Notes: a model not told the origin generated them from the sequence alone. Shown: positions 49,240 to 58,493, counted from the first letter of the stretch. The stretch is DNA of 64,000 nucleotides from Minwuia sp048007105 (GCF_048007105.1 NZ_CP180352.1:2604001-2668000); one strand, 5' to 3'. Program-made: numbers and translations.

Positions 49240-51623
49240 CAATCCAGACCGGCATTGGCGCCTCGGTACGCCGCAAGGAAGACCTGCGTTTCCTGACCGG
49301 GCGCGGCAACTACGTGGCCGACCACAGCCTGCCGCACATGACACGCGGCATGTTCCTGCGTTCGCCGCACGCTCACGCGACCATCGATTCCATCGACATC
49401 TCCGGCGCGCTGGCGGTCGAGGGCGTCATCGCCGTCTATACCGGCGAGGACATGCAGGCGGCCGAGGTGGGCGGACTGCCCTGCGCCTGGCCGGTGACCG
49501 GCAAGGGCGGTGTTCCGACCATCGAACCGATGCATCCGGTACTGGCCGTCGGCAAGGTCCGTCACGTCGGCGACCCGGTGGCGATCGTCGTGGCCGAGAC
49601 GCTGGAAGCCGCGACCGCGGGCGCCGAGGCCATCGAGGTCGAATACGGGGTGCTGGAACCAGCAGTCGGCATGCTGGAGGCGCTCGCGCCGGGCGCGCCG
49701 GTGGTCCATGACGATGCGCCGGGCAATCTCTGCTTCGACTGGGAAGTCGGCGACGCGGCGGCTGTCGATGCCGCCTTCGAGAAGGCCGCGCATGTCGCCC
49801 ATCTCAGCCTGGTCAACAACCGTCTGGCAGGTAATCCGATGGAGCCGCGGGCCTGTATCGGCGACTACAACACCGGCACGGGCCAGTTCACCATGTGGAC
49901 GACCAGCCAGTTCCCCCACATCGTCAAGCTGCTCATGGGCAACTTCGTGCTCGGCATCCCGCAGCACAAGCTGCGCGTGATCTCGCCGGACGTCGGCGGC
50001 GGCTTCGGCGTGAAGCAGTTCCACTATGCCGAGGAGGCCGCGGTCACCTACGCCGCGAAGCAGCTCGGACGGCCGGTCAAATGGGTCTGCGAGCGGACCG
50101 AGGCCTTCATTTCCGACGCCCATGGCCGGGACCACATTTCGGAAGCCGAACTCGCGCTGGACGAGAAGGGCACCTTCTTGGGCCTTCGGGTCAAGACGAT
50201 CGCCAACATGGGTGGCTACCTCTCGACCTTCGGCCCGAACATCCCGACCAACCTGTACGGTCTGCTGCTCGCGGGAGTCTACACGACGCCTGCCATCTAC
50301 TGCGAGGTGAAGGGCGTCTTCACCAATACCCAGCCGGTCGACGCCTATCGCGGCGCCGGGCGGCCGGAGGCGACCTTCCTGCTGGAGCGTCTGGTCGATG
50401 TCGCCGCCGATGACATGGGGCTCAGCAAGGTCGATATCCGCCGCCGCAACTTCATCCCCAAGGATGCCTATCCCTATCAGACGCCGGTGATGGTCAACTA
50501 CGACAGCGGCGACCACGAGGGCTGCCTGGACCAGGCGCTGGCGTCCGCCGACTGGGACGGTTTCGAGGCGCGGAAGGCCGAGTCCGCCCGGAACGGCAAG
50601 CTCCGGGGTATCGGTCTCTGCACCTATATCGAGGCCTGCGGGCTGGCGCCGTCGCGCATCGCCGGTGCGCTGGGTGTGCGTGGCGGCCTGTTCGAGAGCG
50701 CCACGGTCCGCGTGCATCCGACCGGCGACATCACCGTTCTGATGGGCACGCACAATCACGGCCAGGGCCACGAGACAACCTTCGCCCAGATCGTCTCCGA
50801 GCGGTTCGGCCTGCCGACCGACAAGATCGAGATCGTCTTTGGCGATACCGACAAGATCCAGTTCGGTCTCGGCACCTACGGGTCGCGCTCGCTGGCCGTC
50901 GGCGGTCCGGCGCTGGTCCGCTCGACCGAGAAGGTGATCGAGAAGGGCAAGAAGATCGCGGCCCACATGCTGGAAGCCGACGCTTCCGATATCGTCTTCG
51001 AGAACGCGACCTTCTCGGTGGCGGGCACCGACCGCAAGAAGGATTTCGCCGAGATCGCGCTGGCAGCCCACATGCCGCACGACTATCCGCTGGAGGTGCT
51101 GGAGCCCGGTCTGGAGGAGCAGTCCTTCTACGATCCGGTGAACTTCACCTATCCGGGCGGCGCGCACATCGCCGAGGTCGAGATCGACCCCGAGACCGGC
51201 ATCGTCGATCTGCTCTCCTATGTCGCCGTCGACGACATCGGCACGGTGATCAACCCGATGATCGTCAAGGGGCAGCTGCATGGCGGCATCGTCCAGGGCG
51301 TCGGGCAGGCCCTGTTCGAGAACTGCGTATATGACGAGGAGTCCGGCCAGATCCTGTCAGGTTCCTTCATGGACTACTGCATGCCGCGTGCAGATCGGCT
51401 GCCGAACATGGTGGTGGAGACGCACTCGACGTTCTGCACCCACAACGGACTTGGCGTGAAGGGCTGCGGCGAGGTCGGAACCATCGGCTCGCCGGCCACC
51501 GTCATCAATGCCGTCGTCGATGCGCTTTCGCATCTCGGCGTCACCCATGTGGACATGCCGGCCTCCCCCAGCCGGGTCTGGCGGATCATCAACGAGGCGG
51601 CCAGCCGTCAGGCTGCCGAATAG
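49236..51623 (+). CDS. Molybdenum hydroxylase large subunit (form II CoxL-like)
   Basis: 795 residues. Two aldehyde-oxidase/xanthine-dehydrogenase Mo domains. The active-site loop is VDAYRGAGRPEATF, the form II signature, not the AYxCSFR loop of true CO dehydrogenase. The catalytic Glu lies in GVKGCGEVGTIGSPA near the C-terminus; GGGFGVKQFHYAEEA and GTHNHGQGHETTF are conserved Mo-pterin segments. It most probably hydroxylates a carbon next to nitrogen in a heterocycle or oxidises an aldehyde. Context (importer before, amidase after) favours an N-containing substrate, by inference only. Confidence 0.93.
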   Translation: MTIQTGIGASVRRKEDLRFLTGRGNYVADHSLPHMTRGMFLRSPHAHATIDSIDISGALAVEGVIAVYTGEDMQAAEVGGLPCAWPVTGKGGVPTIEPMHPVLAVGKVRHVGDPVAIVVAETLEAATAGAEAIEVEYGVLEPAVGMLEALAPGAPVVHDDAPGNLCFDWEVGDAAAVDAAFEKAAHVAHLSLVNNRLAGNPMEPRACIGDYNTGTGQFTMWTTSQFPHIVKLLMGNFVLGIPQHKLRVISPDVGGGFGVKQFHYAEEAAVTYAAKQLGRPVKWVCERTEAFISDAHGRDHISEAELALDEKGTFLGLRVKTIANMGGYLSTFGPNIPTNLYGLLLAGVYTTPAIYCEVKGVFTNTQPVDAYRGAGRPEATFLLERLVDVAADDMGLSKVDIRRRNFIPKDAYPYQTPVMVNYDSGDHEGCLDQALASADWDGFEARKAESARNGKLRGIGLCTYIEACGLAPSRIAGALGVRGGLFESATVRVHPTGDITVLMGTHNHGQGHETTFAQIVSERFGLPTDKIEIVFGDTDKIQFGLGTYGSRSLAVGGPALVRSTEKVIEKGKKIAAHMLEADASDIVFENATFSVAGTDRKKDFAEIALAAHMPHDYPLEVLEPGLEEQSFYDPVNFTYPGGAHIAEVEIDPETGIVDLLSYVAVDDIGTVINPMIVKGQLHGGIVQGVGQALFENCVYDEESGQILSGSFMDYCMPRADRLPNMVVETHSTFCTHNGLGVKGCGEVGTIGSPATVINAVVDALSHLGVTHVDMPASPSRVWRIINEAASRQAAE

Positions 51624-51634
51624 GGAGCGCGCGC

Positions 51635-52441
51635 ATGAAGACCTTCGCCTATCACCGGCCCGGAAGCGTCGCCGAGGCCGTCGCCCTCTTGGGTGGCTCC
51701 GAGGACGCCAGGATATTTGCCGGCGGTATGACATTGCTGCCGACCATGAAGCAGCGTCTCGTCGAGCCGTCGGACCTGATCGATCTGACGGCGATCCCGG
51801 AATTGACCGGAATCACGGCAGGCGGTGGGACTGTGAAGGTCGGCGCCATGGCGAAACACGGTGCGGTCGCCACTTCCGAAGAGGTCATCGGCGCGATCCC
51901 GGCGCTGTCGTCCCTGGCCGCCGGCATCGGCGACCCTCAGGTGCGCAACCGCGGCACGATCGGCGGCTCGATCGCCAACGCAGATCCGGCTGCCGATTAC
52001 CCTGCGGCTGTCGTCGGTCTGGGCGCTACTGTCACGACCGACCGCCGGGAGATCGCCGGGGATGCCTTCTTCACCGGCCTGTTCGAGACCGCGCTCGAGG
52101 ACGACGAGGTGATCGTGTCGATCTCCTTCCCGGTGCCCGAGGCGGCTGCCTATCTCAAGATGGCCAATCCGGCCTCGCGCTACGCCATCGTCGGTGTGTT
52201 TGTCGCGCGGTTCCCGGATTGCGTGCGCATCGCGGTGACCGGGGCTGCAGCCTCCGCGTTCCGCGCGACGGCGATGGAACAGGCGCTCGATGAGCGTTTC
52301 GAGCCGACAGCGCTGGATGGGGTCCGGATCTCTCCGGACGGCTTCAACAGCGATATCCACGCCGACGCCGCCTACCGGGCCAATCTCGTCCGTGTCCTGG
52401 CCCGGCGCGCCGTCATGGCCATCCAGACCGCAGCGTCCTGA
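51635..52441 (+). CDS. Molybdenum hydroxylase medium subunit (FAD-binding, CoxM-like)
   Basis: 268 residues. The FAD-binding segments FAGGMTLLPTMKQRL and NRGTIGGSIANADPAADYPA are the expected ones for the CoxM/XdhB family, with a C-terminal CO-dehydrogenase flavoprotein domain. It completes the S-L-M enzyme and passes electrons to an acceptor. It lies 11 bp after the large subunit and 11 bp before the amidase, so one operon is likely. Confidence 0.94.
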   Translation: MKTFAYHRPGSVAEAVALLGGSEDARIFAGGMTLLPTMKQRLVEPSDLIDLTAIPELTGITAGGGTVKVGAMAKHGAVATSEEVIGAIPALSSLAAGIGDPQVRNRGTIGGSIANADPAADYPAAVVGLGATVTTDRREIAGDAFFTGLFETALEDDEVIVSISFPVPEAAAYLKMANPASRYAIVGVFVARFPDCVRIAVTGAAASAFRATAMEQALDERFEPTALDGVRISPDGFNSDIHADAAYRANLVRVLARRAVMAIQTAAS

Positions 52442-52452
52442 GGACCGGAGAC

Positions 52453-53892
52453 ATGTCAGAGGCTCCAGCCGCCTCGGGAACGGAACTCGCCCGTCTCCCG
52501 GCAACAGAACTCGTCGATGGCTATCGCAAAGGACGCTTCTCGCCGACCGAAGTGATCGAGGATGTCATCTCGGCTCTGGAGCAAGTCGACGAGACCTGCA
52601 ACATCATGGTCACGCCCATGTTCGATCAGGCGCGTCACCAGGCGGCGGAAGCCGAGAAGGCGTGGCGCAGCGGCAAACCGACGGGACCGCTCTGCGGTGT
52701 GCCTGTATCGGTCAAGGATCTGATCTATGTCGCTGGCGTCCGCGCCAGCGGCGGTGCGCCGATCATGGCTGATCATGTGCCCGAGGCGGATGGTGCGGCG
52801 GTCACCGCGCTGCGCAAGGCCGGCGCCGTGCTGACCTGCAAGACCACGACCTGCGAGTCCGGGTACAAGCTGACAGCCGACAGCCCGGTGACGGGCGTGA
52901 CCCGCAATCCCTGGTCCACGGACCGGACCAGCGGCGGTTCCAGCGGCGGTGCGACTGCCGGCGTTGCGGCGGGTGCAGGGCCTCTTGCGCTCGGGACCGA
53001 CGCGGTGGGTTCCATCCGTGTCCCTTCGTCCTTCTGCGGCGTGTTCGGAATCAAGCCGACCTTCGGCCTCGTGCCGCGCCCGCCAGGTTTCTTTCCGCCG
53101 TCATGGGGCTCGCTGGCCCATACCGGGCCCATTGGCCGCACGGTTGCCGATACCGCGCTGCTGCTGGAAACGGTCGCAGGCTTCGACAGCCGCGATGCCG
53201 TCAGCCTGCCTCTCCAGAGCCGGAAATTCGATGTGACACCCGGGCCGCTGAAAGGCGTCCGGATCGCCTGTTCGCCCGATCTGGGCTACGCCGCGGTCGA
53301 TCCGGAGGTCCGGACCGCGTTTCTGGCGGCGGCCCGTGTATTCGAGGACCTCGGCGCGACAGTCATGGACGACGATCCGGGCCTGCCTGAAGACATCCTG
53401 GAAGGCGTGCTCAAGCCCATCGGCTACACTGAGCAGGCCAGCGCCGTCGGCGACCGGGACCCGGAAATTCTGGCGAAATCGGACGCCGAGTTCCGTGATG
53501 TCGTTGCCAGGGGCCGGACATTCAGCGGCACGAACTATGTCGATGCGCTGCATCGCCGGACGCAAGTCCGCGGAAAGTTCCTCGATCTGTTTGGCCGCGT
53601 CGATGCCCTGCTGACACCAACTGTGGCCGTGACTGCCTTTGCCGCGGGAACGCTCGGAACAGACACGATCGACGGGAAGCCGGTGGACCGGCATCTCGGC
53701 TGGTCGCCTTTCTCATGGCCGATCAATCTTGCCGGTCTGCCAGCCGCGTCGGTGCCGGCCGGCTTCGACCGTGACGGTCTGCCGATCGGGCTTCAGATCG
53801 TGGCGCCGTGGATGGACGAAGGCCTGATCATTCGGCTGGCTGCAGCTTTTGAGGCGGCCCGGCCGTGGCGCCATCTGTGGCCGTCCCGTTAG
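52453..53892 (+). CDS. Amidase signature family hydrolase
   Basis: 479 residues. The Ser-cisSer-Lys triad can be placed: Lys in GVPVSVKDLIYVAG, cis-Ser in LGTDAVGSIRVPS and nucleophilic Ser in the SGGSSGGATAG signature region. It hydrolyses a carboxamide, releasing ammonia or an amine, in the cytoplasm. As the last gene of the importer-hydroxylase operon it would act on an amide produced by, or accompanying, the hydroxylation step. GatA is excluded because no gatB/gatC adjoin it. Its 3' end overlaps the convergent LysR gene by 65 bp. Confidence 0.92.
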   Translation: MSEAPAASGTELARLPATELVDGYRKGRFSPTEVIEDVISALEQVDETCNIMVTPMFDQARHQAAEAEKAWRSGKPTGPLCGVPVSVKDLIYVAGVRASGGAPIMADHVPEADGAAVTALRKAGAVLTCKTTTCESGYKLTADSPVTGVTRNPWSTDRTSGGSSGGATAGVAAGAGPLALGTDAVGSIRVPSSFCGVFGIKPTFGLVPRPPGFFPPSWGSLAHTGPIGRTVADTALLLETVAGFDSRDAVSLPLQSRKFDVTPGPLKGVRIACSPDLGYAAVDPEVRTAFLAAARVFEDLGATVMDDDPGLPEDILEGVLKPIGYTEQASAVGDRDPEILAKSDAEFRDVVARGRTFSGTNYVDALHRRTQVRGKFLDLFGRVDALLTPTVAVTAFAAGTLGTDTIDGKPVDRHLGWSPFSWPINLAGLPAASVPAGFDRDGLPIGLQIVAPWMDEGLIIRLAAAFEAARPWRHLWPSR

Positions 53893-54787
53893 CCGTGACC
53901 GTGCTGTCGGTCTGGTCGCCGTCGATTGCGCTCTTGCCGAGATAGCGCGCCAGGTAGTTGTGCAGAGCCGTCGCCGCCGGTGTCGGCGTTCCCGGCGCGT
54001 GGTAGAGCAGCAGATCCACCTTCGGCAGCGGCGGGAAATACTCGCGGACGCCGATGCGCCGCATCCCCGGCACGACGGCGCTTTCTGCCAGAATTGTAAC
54101 CGCCATGCCTGAAAATACGGCAGCCTGAAGTCCGCCGACGCTTTCGCTCACGCAGGCGATCCGCCACTTGCGGCCGATCTGTTCCAGCGCCTCGATGGCG
54201 TGATCGCGGTAGATGTTGCCATGCGGCAGCAGCGCCAACGGCACCGGATTGGCCAGATGGGTGTCCTGACCCTCGCCCATGATCCAGACGAGCTGTTCCT
54301 GACGCACGAGGACGCCCCCGGTGAAGTCCCGCATCCGTGTCACCAGCGCGATATCGACCTCGCCGCGCTGGACGAGGCTTACCAGCGGTGTGCTCAGTGC
54401 GCATCGGAGTTCGACCTGGACCCGCGGGAAGGTCTGCCGGAAGCGCGCCAGGATCGCGGGCAGCAGATAGGCGGAGTAAAGGTCCGGCGTGCCAAGGATC
54501 ACGTGGCCTTCAATGTCCGGGCTGAGCAGGCGCGAGAGCAGTTCGTCGTGCATCCGCAGAATTGACTTGGCGTAGCCAAGCAGCATCTCGCCGTCGTCGG
54601 TCAGCTTCTGCCGACGGCTGTCGGGCTCGAACAGGCTCTTGCCGATCATGTCTTCCAGCCGCTGGAGTTGGAGCGTTATCGCGGGCTGGGTCCGGCCCTG
54701 ACGACGCGCGGTCTCGGTGATCGAGCCGGTCTCGACAACCGAGATAAACGAGCGGAGCGTGCGGATATCGAGCGAAAAGCTGGCCAT
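53828..54787 (-). CDS. LysR family transcriptional regulator
   Basis: 319 residues. HTH SITETARRQGRTQPAITLQL, then QRLEDMIGKSLFEPDSRRQK; effector domain about 90-290 (GHVILGTPDLYSAYLLPAIL, GGLQAAVFSGMAVTILAESA). The last about 25 residues (TVTANGTATDGATAG and after) are low-complexity and encoded across the 3' end of the amidase gene in the other direction, suggesting a late extension. It is tail-to-tail with the importer operon rather than divergent, so control of that operon is possible but not shown. Confidence 0.9.
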   Translation of the reverse strand: MASFSLDIRTLRSFISVVETGSITETARRQGRTQPAITLQLQRLEDMIGKSLFEPDSRRQKLTDDGEMLLGYAKSILRMHDELLSRLLSPDIEGHVILGTPDLYSAYLLPAILARFRQTFPRVQVELRCALSTPLVSLVQRGEVDIALVTRMRDFTGGVLVRQEQLVWIMGEGQDTHLANPVPLALLPHGNIYRDHAIEALEQIGRKWRIACVSESVGGLQAAVFSGMAVTILAESAVVPGMRRIGVREYFPPLPKVDLLLYHAPGTPTPAATALHNYLARYLGKSAIDGDQTDSTVTANGTATDGATAGPPQKLQPAE

Positions 54788-54933
54788 GGCAACCGGTCCC
54801 GGCGGACACGCCAGTCCGCCTCAGTCATTGTCCTGGCTAACTGCTCCGCAAGAACCGCACCAGACCCGCGTGCGAGCCGGAACGCACCACCGCCTGGGCG
54901 ACGGGACGTTCCGGCCGCCAGCCTGACCCCCGA

Positions 54934-55365
54934 TCAGTCCTGCGCGATGCGGGCGACGTAGATGTCGCCGGTCTTCGCGGTCAGCACGATGACGGCGGTG
55001 AGATCCAGCATGTTGGGCAGGTCTGCGAGCGCGCGCTGGCCGGCCTCGGAAGCCATGGCGGCCTCGTAGGCGTGCTGGTTCCCGAAGGTCACCTCGGCGA
55101 TGGCGTCGACCGGCTGGTCGTCGCCGCCGTAGGGCGGGAAGAAGGTCAGCCGGTAGTCGATCAGCCCCGGCAGGGACAGCGCCAGCGGGACATGGGTGTC
55201 CAACTGGTAGGCCTTGAAGGCGTCGAAGCTCATGCCGTCCTTCTTCTTCACCAGATAGGTCGCGACATAGGGTGCGTCGGAGGTCTTCATGGCGTCGGCG
55301 AGTGCCTCGCCGGTCGATGTGGCGACCAGGGCGGCGGTGAGCAGGGCGGCGTGTCGGGCGATCAT
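54934..55365 (-). CDS. Exported EthD-like protein
   Basis: 143 residues from the ATG at 55365. A short signal peptide (MIARHAALLTAALVATSTGE) is followed by one EthD/dabb ferredoxin-like domain: YVATYLVKKKDGMSFDAFKA with YQLDTHVPLALSLPGLIDYR and AEVTFGNQHAYEAAMASEAG. Secreted EthD proteins are uncommon; function unknown. It is divergent from the GlxA-type regulator, 93 bp away, which may control it. Confidence 0.82.
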   Translation of the reverse strand: MIARHAALLTAALVATSTGEALADAMKTSDAPYVATYLVKKKDGMSFDAFKAYQLDTHVPLALSLPGLIDYRLTFFPPYGGDDQPVDAIAEVTFGNQHAYEAAMASEAGQRALADLPNMLDLTAVIVLTAKTGDIYVARIAQD

Positions 55366-55458
55366 GTCGGGACTCCTCTGTGTTAGGGTTCCCGGAGAGG
55401 TTAGGAATGCGGCCGGCGGCGTCATATGTCGCCAGGCGTCAAACAGGGGGCGAAACGG

Positions 55459-56550
55459 ATGCGCGTCGAAGCGGATCGCTACCGCACCTGGCCGTCGTCG
55501 CGAGCCGGCGACGAGGCCGCCGCGCGGCCGCCCGTGCGCGTGGCCATCCTGGCGCTGCCCCAGGCCAGCATGGCCAACATGGCCGCGGTCTACGAGGACC
55601 TTCAGGCGGTCAACGTGTTGCCGCCGGGACCGTCCGGCGGCCGCCGCTTCCTGCCGCGTATCGTGGCTGCCGATATCGATCCCCGCCGGACCATAAGCGG
55701 GCTGGGACTGACGCCGCATGCGGCGCTGGACCAGGACGATGTCTACGACGCCGTCGTCGTACCGACGCTCTATGACGACGGGTGCCTGTCGGATCCCGAC
55801 TACGGTCCGATCCTGGGCAATGCCGAGCGCGACTGGTTGCGCCGTCAGCACGAGGCGGGCGCCTTCATGTCGACCATGTGCTCGGGCGCCTACGGTCTGG
55901 CCGAAGCGGGTCTGCTCGACGGCCGGGAAAGCGCCATGCACGGTCTCTATGCCGAGGCGTTCCAGACCCGCTACCCCCGTGTCCGGGTGCTGCGGAAGCG
56001 GACGCTGGTGGTCTCGGGGGCGCGGCGCGAGATCGTGACCGGTGGACAGTCGGTCTATTCCGCCGATGTCAGCCTGTTCATGATCGCGCATTTCCATGGC
56101 GCGCCGCTGGCCATCGAGTTCGCGACCCTTTACGGGCGGACCTGGAGTGAGGCGCTGCACGAGTGGTCGCTGGCCACAGCCGCGGAGGCGGATGGCGGCG
56201 ACCACGTGGTGGCGCTGGCGAAGCAGTTCTTCCATATGCATCTGGCCGATGCCGGCCTCGTGGGTGCTGCGGCGGATCTCGCCAATCTGAACGTTCAGAC
56301 CTTCTCGCGCCGTTTCCAGCGGGAAACCGGCATCGCGCCCCGGGCCTATGTCACCGGGCTCCGGATGGAGCGGGCGATGCGGCTGCTGGCGGGCAGCCGG
56401 ATGCCGATCGAGGACGTAGCGGCGCGTGTGGGTTACGCCGACCGCTCGTCGTTCGCCAAAGCCTTCCGTGAGGCCGTCGGCCTGCCCCCTGCGGAATACC
56501 GGACGCGGTTCCAGACCGCCGCGCGGCTGGCGGCGACGGCGCAGGCCTGA
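55459..56550 (+). CDS. GlxA family transcriptional regulator (DJ-1/PfpI + AraC HTH)
   Basis: 363 residues if started at the ATG at 55459 (GGGGG upstream); the ATG at 55426 is the alternative. The N-terminal DJ-1/PfpI-like domain (about 25-200) begins VRVAILALPQASMANMAAVY and keeps the nucleophile-elbow Cys in FMSTMCSGAYGLAEAG. The C-terminal AraC HTH pair is GAAADLANLNVQTFSRRFQR and PIEDVAARVGYADRSSFAKA followed by FREAVGLPPAEYR. Such regulators respond to small metabolites or redox cues. Probable target: the divergent EthD gene. Confidence 0.92.
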   Translation: MRVEADRYRTWPSSRAGDEAAARPPVRVAILALPQASMANMAAVYEDLQAVNVLPPGPSGGRRFLPRIVAADIDPRRTISGLGLTPHAALDQDDVYDAVVVPTLYDDGCLSDPDYGPILGNAERDWLRRQHEAGAFMSTMCSGAYGLAEAGLLDGRESAMHGLYAEAFQTRYPRVRVLRKRTLVVSGARREIVTGGQSVYSADVSLFMIAHFHGAPLAIEFATLYGRTWSEALHEWSLATAAEADGGDHVVALAKQFFHMHLADAGLVGAAADLANLNVQTFSRRFQRETGIAPRAYVTGLRMERAMRLLAGSRMPIEDVAARVGYADRSSFAKAFREAVGLPPAEYRTRFQTAARLAATAQA

Positions 56551-56559
56551 GCGCGGGCG

Positions 56560-57540
56560 TCAGCTGTTCGTAAGCACGACCCGGCCGCCTGTGGCGCTGC
56601 CGTCGATTACCGATTTCATGGCCGTTCTGAAATCTGCCATGGCATGCGTGGCGTGGACCGGCGGCGTGACCTTGCCGGCGGTGTACAGCTCGAACAGACG
56701 CGCCAGATTTTCGGTCAACAGGTCGGGTTCGAAGATGCCGAACTGACGGTAATCGACGCCGACCAGCGCCGCGCCCTTCAGCAAGGCCAGGTTCACGGGA
56801 AGTTTCGGGATCGAGCCCGCCGCGTAGCCGACCACCAGATGCCGCCCCTTCCAGCCGAGGGAGCGGAAGGCCCTTTCGGTGACGTCGCCGCCAACGGGAT
56901 CGACAACGATGTCGACGCCCTTGCCGGCAGTCAGCGCCTTCAGCTGATCGCGCCAGTCCTCGGCGTTGTTGTCGATGGCCTCGTCTGCGCCGCATTGACG
57001 GGCCAGCGCCCGCTTTGCCTCGCTGGAGGCGGATGCGATCACCCGTGCGCCGAGCGCCTTCGCCATCTGGATGCAGGCGGTGCCGATGGCGCCCGCCGCG
57101 CCGAGCACCAGCACCGTCTCGCCGGGCTGCGTCTCCGCGCGTTGCACCAGTGCGTAGTAGGCGGTGCCATAGCTGACGCGGAACACCGAGCCGTGCTCGA
57201 AGCTCATGCCGTCGGGCATCCTGACGGCGGCCTTTGCCGGCACCGCGCAGAGATCGGCGTAGCCGCCGCCCATGTTGCCGGCCACGACACGGTCCCCCGG
57301 CTTGAATGCGCTGACCTGATCGCCCACGGCAACGATCTCGCCGGCGAATTCCGTTCCCGGGACGTAGGGCAGGGGCGGCTGGACCTGATACTTGCCCTGC
57401 GCCACCAGCAGATCGACGAAGCTGATTCCGGCGGCGCGTACCCTGATCACGATTCCATCGGGCGCTGGCGCGGGGTCCGGCGCGTCCCGATAGCTGAACA
57501 CGTCAGGCGGCCCGAACTCGGTAGCGGTGATGGCTTTCAT
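56560..57540 (-). CDS. Quinone oxidoreductase-like MDR protein (NADPH-dependent)
   Basis: 326 residues. GroES-like domain with IVIRVRAAGISFVDLLVAQG and VPGTEFAGEIVAVGD; Rossmann motif VLVLGAAGAIGTACIQMAKA; GKGVDIVVDPVGGD follows. The zinc-ligand cysteines of alcohol dehydrogenases are absent, as in quinone oxidoreductases and enoyl reductases. It lies 96 bp downstream of the IclR gene on the same strand, so it may be part of the catabolic set that IclR controls. Confidence 0.92.
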   Translation of the reverse strand: MKAITATEFGPPDVFSYRDAPDPAPAPDGIVIRVRAAGISFVDLLVAQGKYQVQPPLPYVPGTEFAGEIVAVGDQVSAFKPGDRVVAGNMGGGYADLCAVPAKAAVRMPDGMSFEHGSVFRVSYGTAYYALVQRAETQPGETVLVLGAAGAIGTACIQMAKALGARVIASASSEAKRALARQCGADEAIDNNAEDWRDQLKALTAGKGVDIVVDPVGGDVTERAFRSLGWKGRHLVVGYAAGSIPKLPVNLALLKGAALVGVDYRQFGIFEPDLLTENLARLFELYTAGKVTPPVHATHAMADFRTAMKSVIDGSATGGRVVLTNS

Positions 57541-57636
57541 GTCGGTTCCGGCCCTCCAAACGTCCGCGTCGTGGCTCGACTCTAGACCGGAACCTGCCGG
57601 GCCGATAGCGAGGCGGGCGGCCGCTTCCAGCCGGTT

Positions 57637-58416
57637 CTAGCCGCCGGTGACATGCATCGCCGCAACCTGGTCGCGGATGGCGATCATCTTCCTGCCAAGT
57701 TCCGTGACGCCCATGGCCTCGAGCCGTTCGCTGATCCCGATGGCGACGATGCTGTGGCTCATCCGTTCCGGCCGGTCGAAGAAGGGGACGGCGACGATGG
57801 TCACGCCGCCGATGTAGCGACCGCGGTCGATGGCGAATCCGTCCTGCCGTGTCCGGGCCACGTCTTCCTGCCATTCGGCGAAGTCCGGTTCGTCGTCCCA
57901 GTTCAGTTGTCCGAAACGCTCGCGCAGGGCGCTCTCGTCGAGATCGCCGAGATTGAAAGCGGCGTGGCAGCGGCCCGTCGCACTGATCAGAGCGGGGAAG
58001 CGGCTGCCGAGGTCGACCTGAAGTCGGAAGGGCAGCGGCGCGCGCGACAGGGCGACGACGACCATGTGCTCGCTGTCCGTCATCTGCGTCGCGACGGCCG
58101 TACCGCCGAAGGCGACCGACAGTTCGGTCAGGCGCGGTTCGATCAGGCTGGCGAAACCGTTGCGGTGAATGGCGTTCCGCGCGATCGGCAGGATGCCGAC
58201 ATCGATGGTGTAGCGCTTCGAATGTGGATCGAAGGCGACCAGCCCCTCGTCGGTCAGGGCGCGCAGGATGTGCAGGCAGGTGCTCGGAACAAGGCCGAGT
58301 TCCCGCGCCAGCGCGTTCACGCCGACCGGCTCGGTGGCGCGTCCGAGGTGGCGGAGAATGGCGATGGTTCGCGCCACGGCCGGGACCGGCCGGCGGGCGG
58401 ATGCGGTATCGGGCAT
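57637..58416 (-). CDS. IclR family transcriptional regulator
   Basis: 259 residues from the ATG at 58416; the longer frame to 58506 runs through the promoter region and is unlikely. N-terminal winged HTH (ARTIAILRHLGRATEPVGVN, then ALARELGLVPSTCLHILRAL) and C-terminal IclR effector domain (PALISATGRCHAAFNLGDLD, RGRYIGGVTIVAVPFFD). It is divergent from the acyl-CoA ligase / MaoC / CaiB operon, which it presumably regulates in response to a pathway intermediate. Confidence 0.93.
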   Translation of the reverse strand: MPDTASARRPVPAVARTIAILRHLGRATEPVGVNALARELGLVPSTCLHILRALTDEGLVAFDPHSKRYTIDVGILPIARNAIHRNGFASLIEPRLTELSVAFGGTAVATQMTDSEHMVVVALSRAPLPFRLQVDLGSRFPALISATGRCHAAFNLGDLDESALRERFGQLNWDDEPDFAEWQEDVARTRQDGFAIDRGRYIGGVTIVAVPFFDRPERMSHSIVAIGISERLEAMGVTELGRKMIAIRDQVAAMHVTGG

Positions 58417-58443
58417 CGAGGTCTCCAGGGCGATTTCATTGTA

Positions 58444-58493
58444 TATATAAAATAGTATGCGCTTATTGACAATAAAAACGCACCGCCGATACC
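58444..58493. promoter_or_regulatory. Face-to-face promoters sharing their -35 region (IclR / ligase operon)
   Basis: Plus strand: TTGACA (58466-58471), 16-bp spacer, GATACC (58488-58493). Minus strand: TTGTCA (58472-58467), 17-bp spacer, TATATA (58449-58444). The -35 hexamers almost coincide on opposite strands, so the two promoters should exclude each other; an IclR dimer bound here could control both. Confidence 0.55.

Noticed and set aside
46671..51281. Minus-strand frames of 767 and 704 codons opposite the ABC and hydroxylase genes
   Set aside because: Antisense shadows: amino-acid content is biased to R/G/H/D, with no motif, and the plus strand has Walker, Fe-S and Mo-cofactor motifs in frame.
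49236..51623. True aerobic CO dehydrogenase (coxL form I)
   Set aside because: The active-site loop is AYRGAGR, not AYxCSFR, so CO oxidation should not be inferred.
52453..53892. GatA subunit of Glu-tRNA(Gln) amidotransferase
   Set aside because: No gatB or gatC nearby, and the gene sits at the end of a catabolic operon; a general amidase is the better reading.
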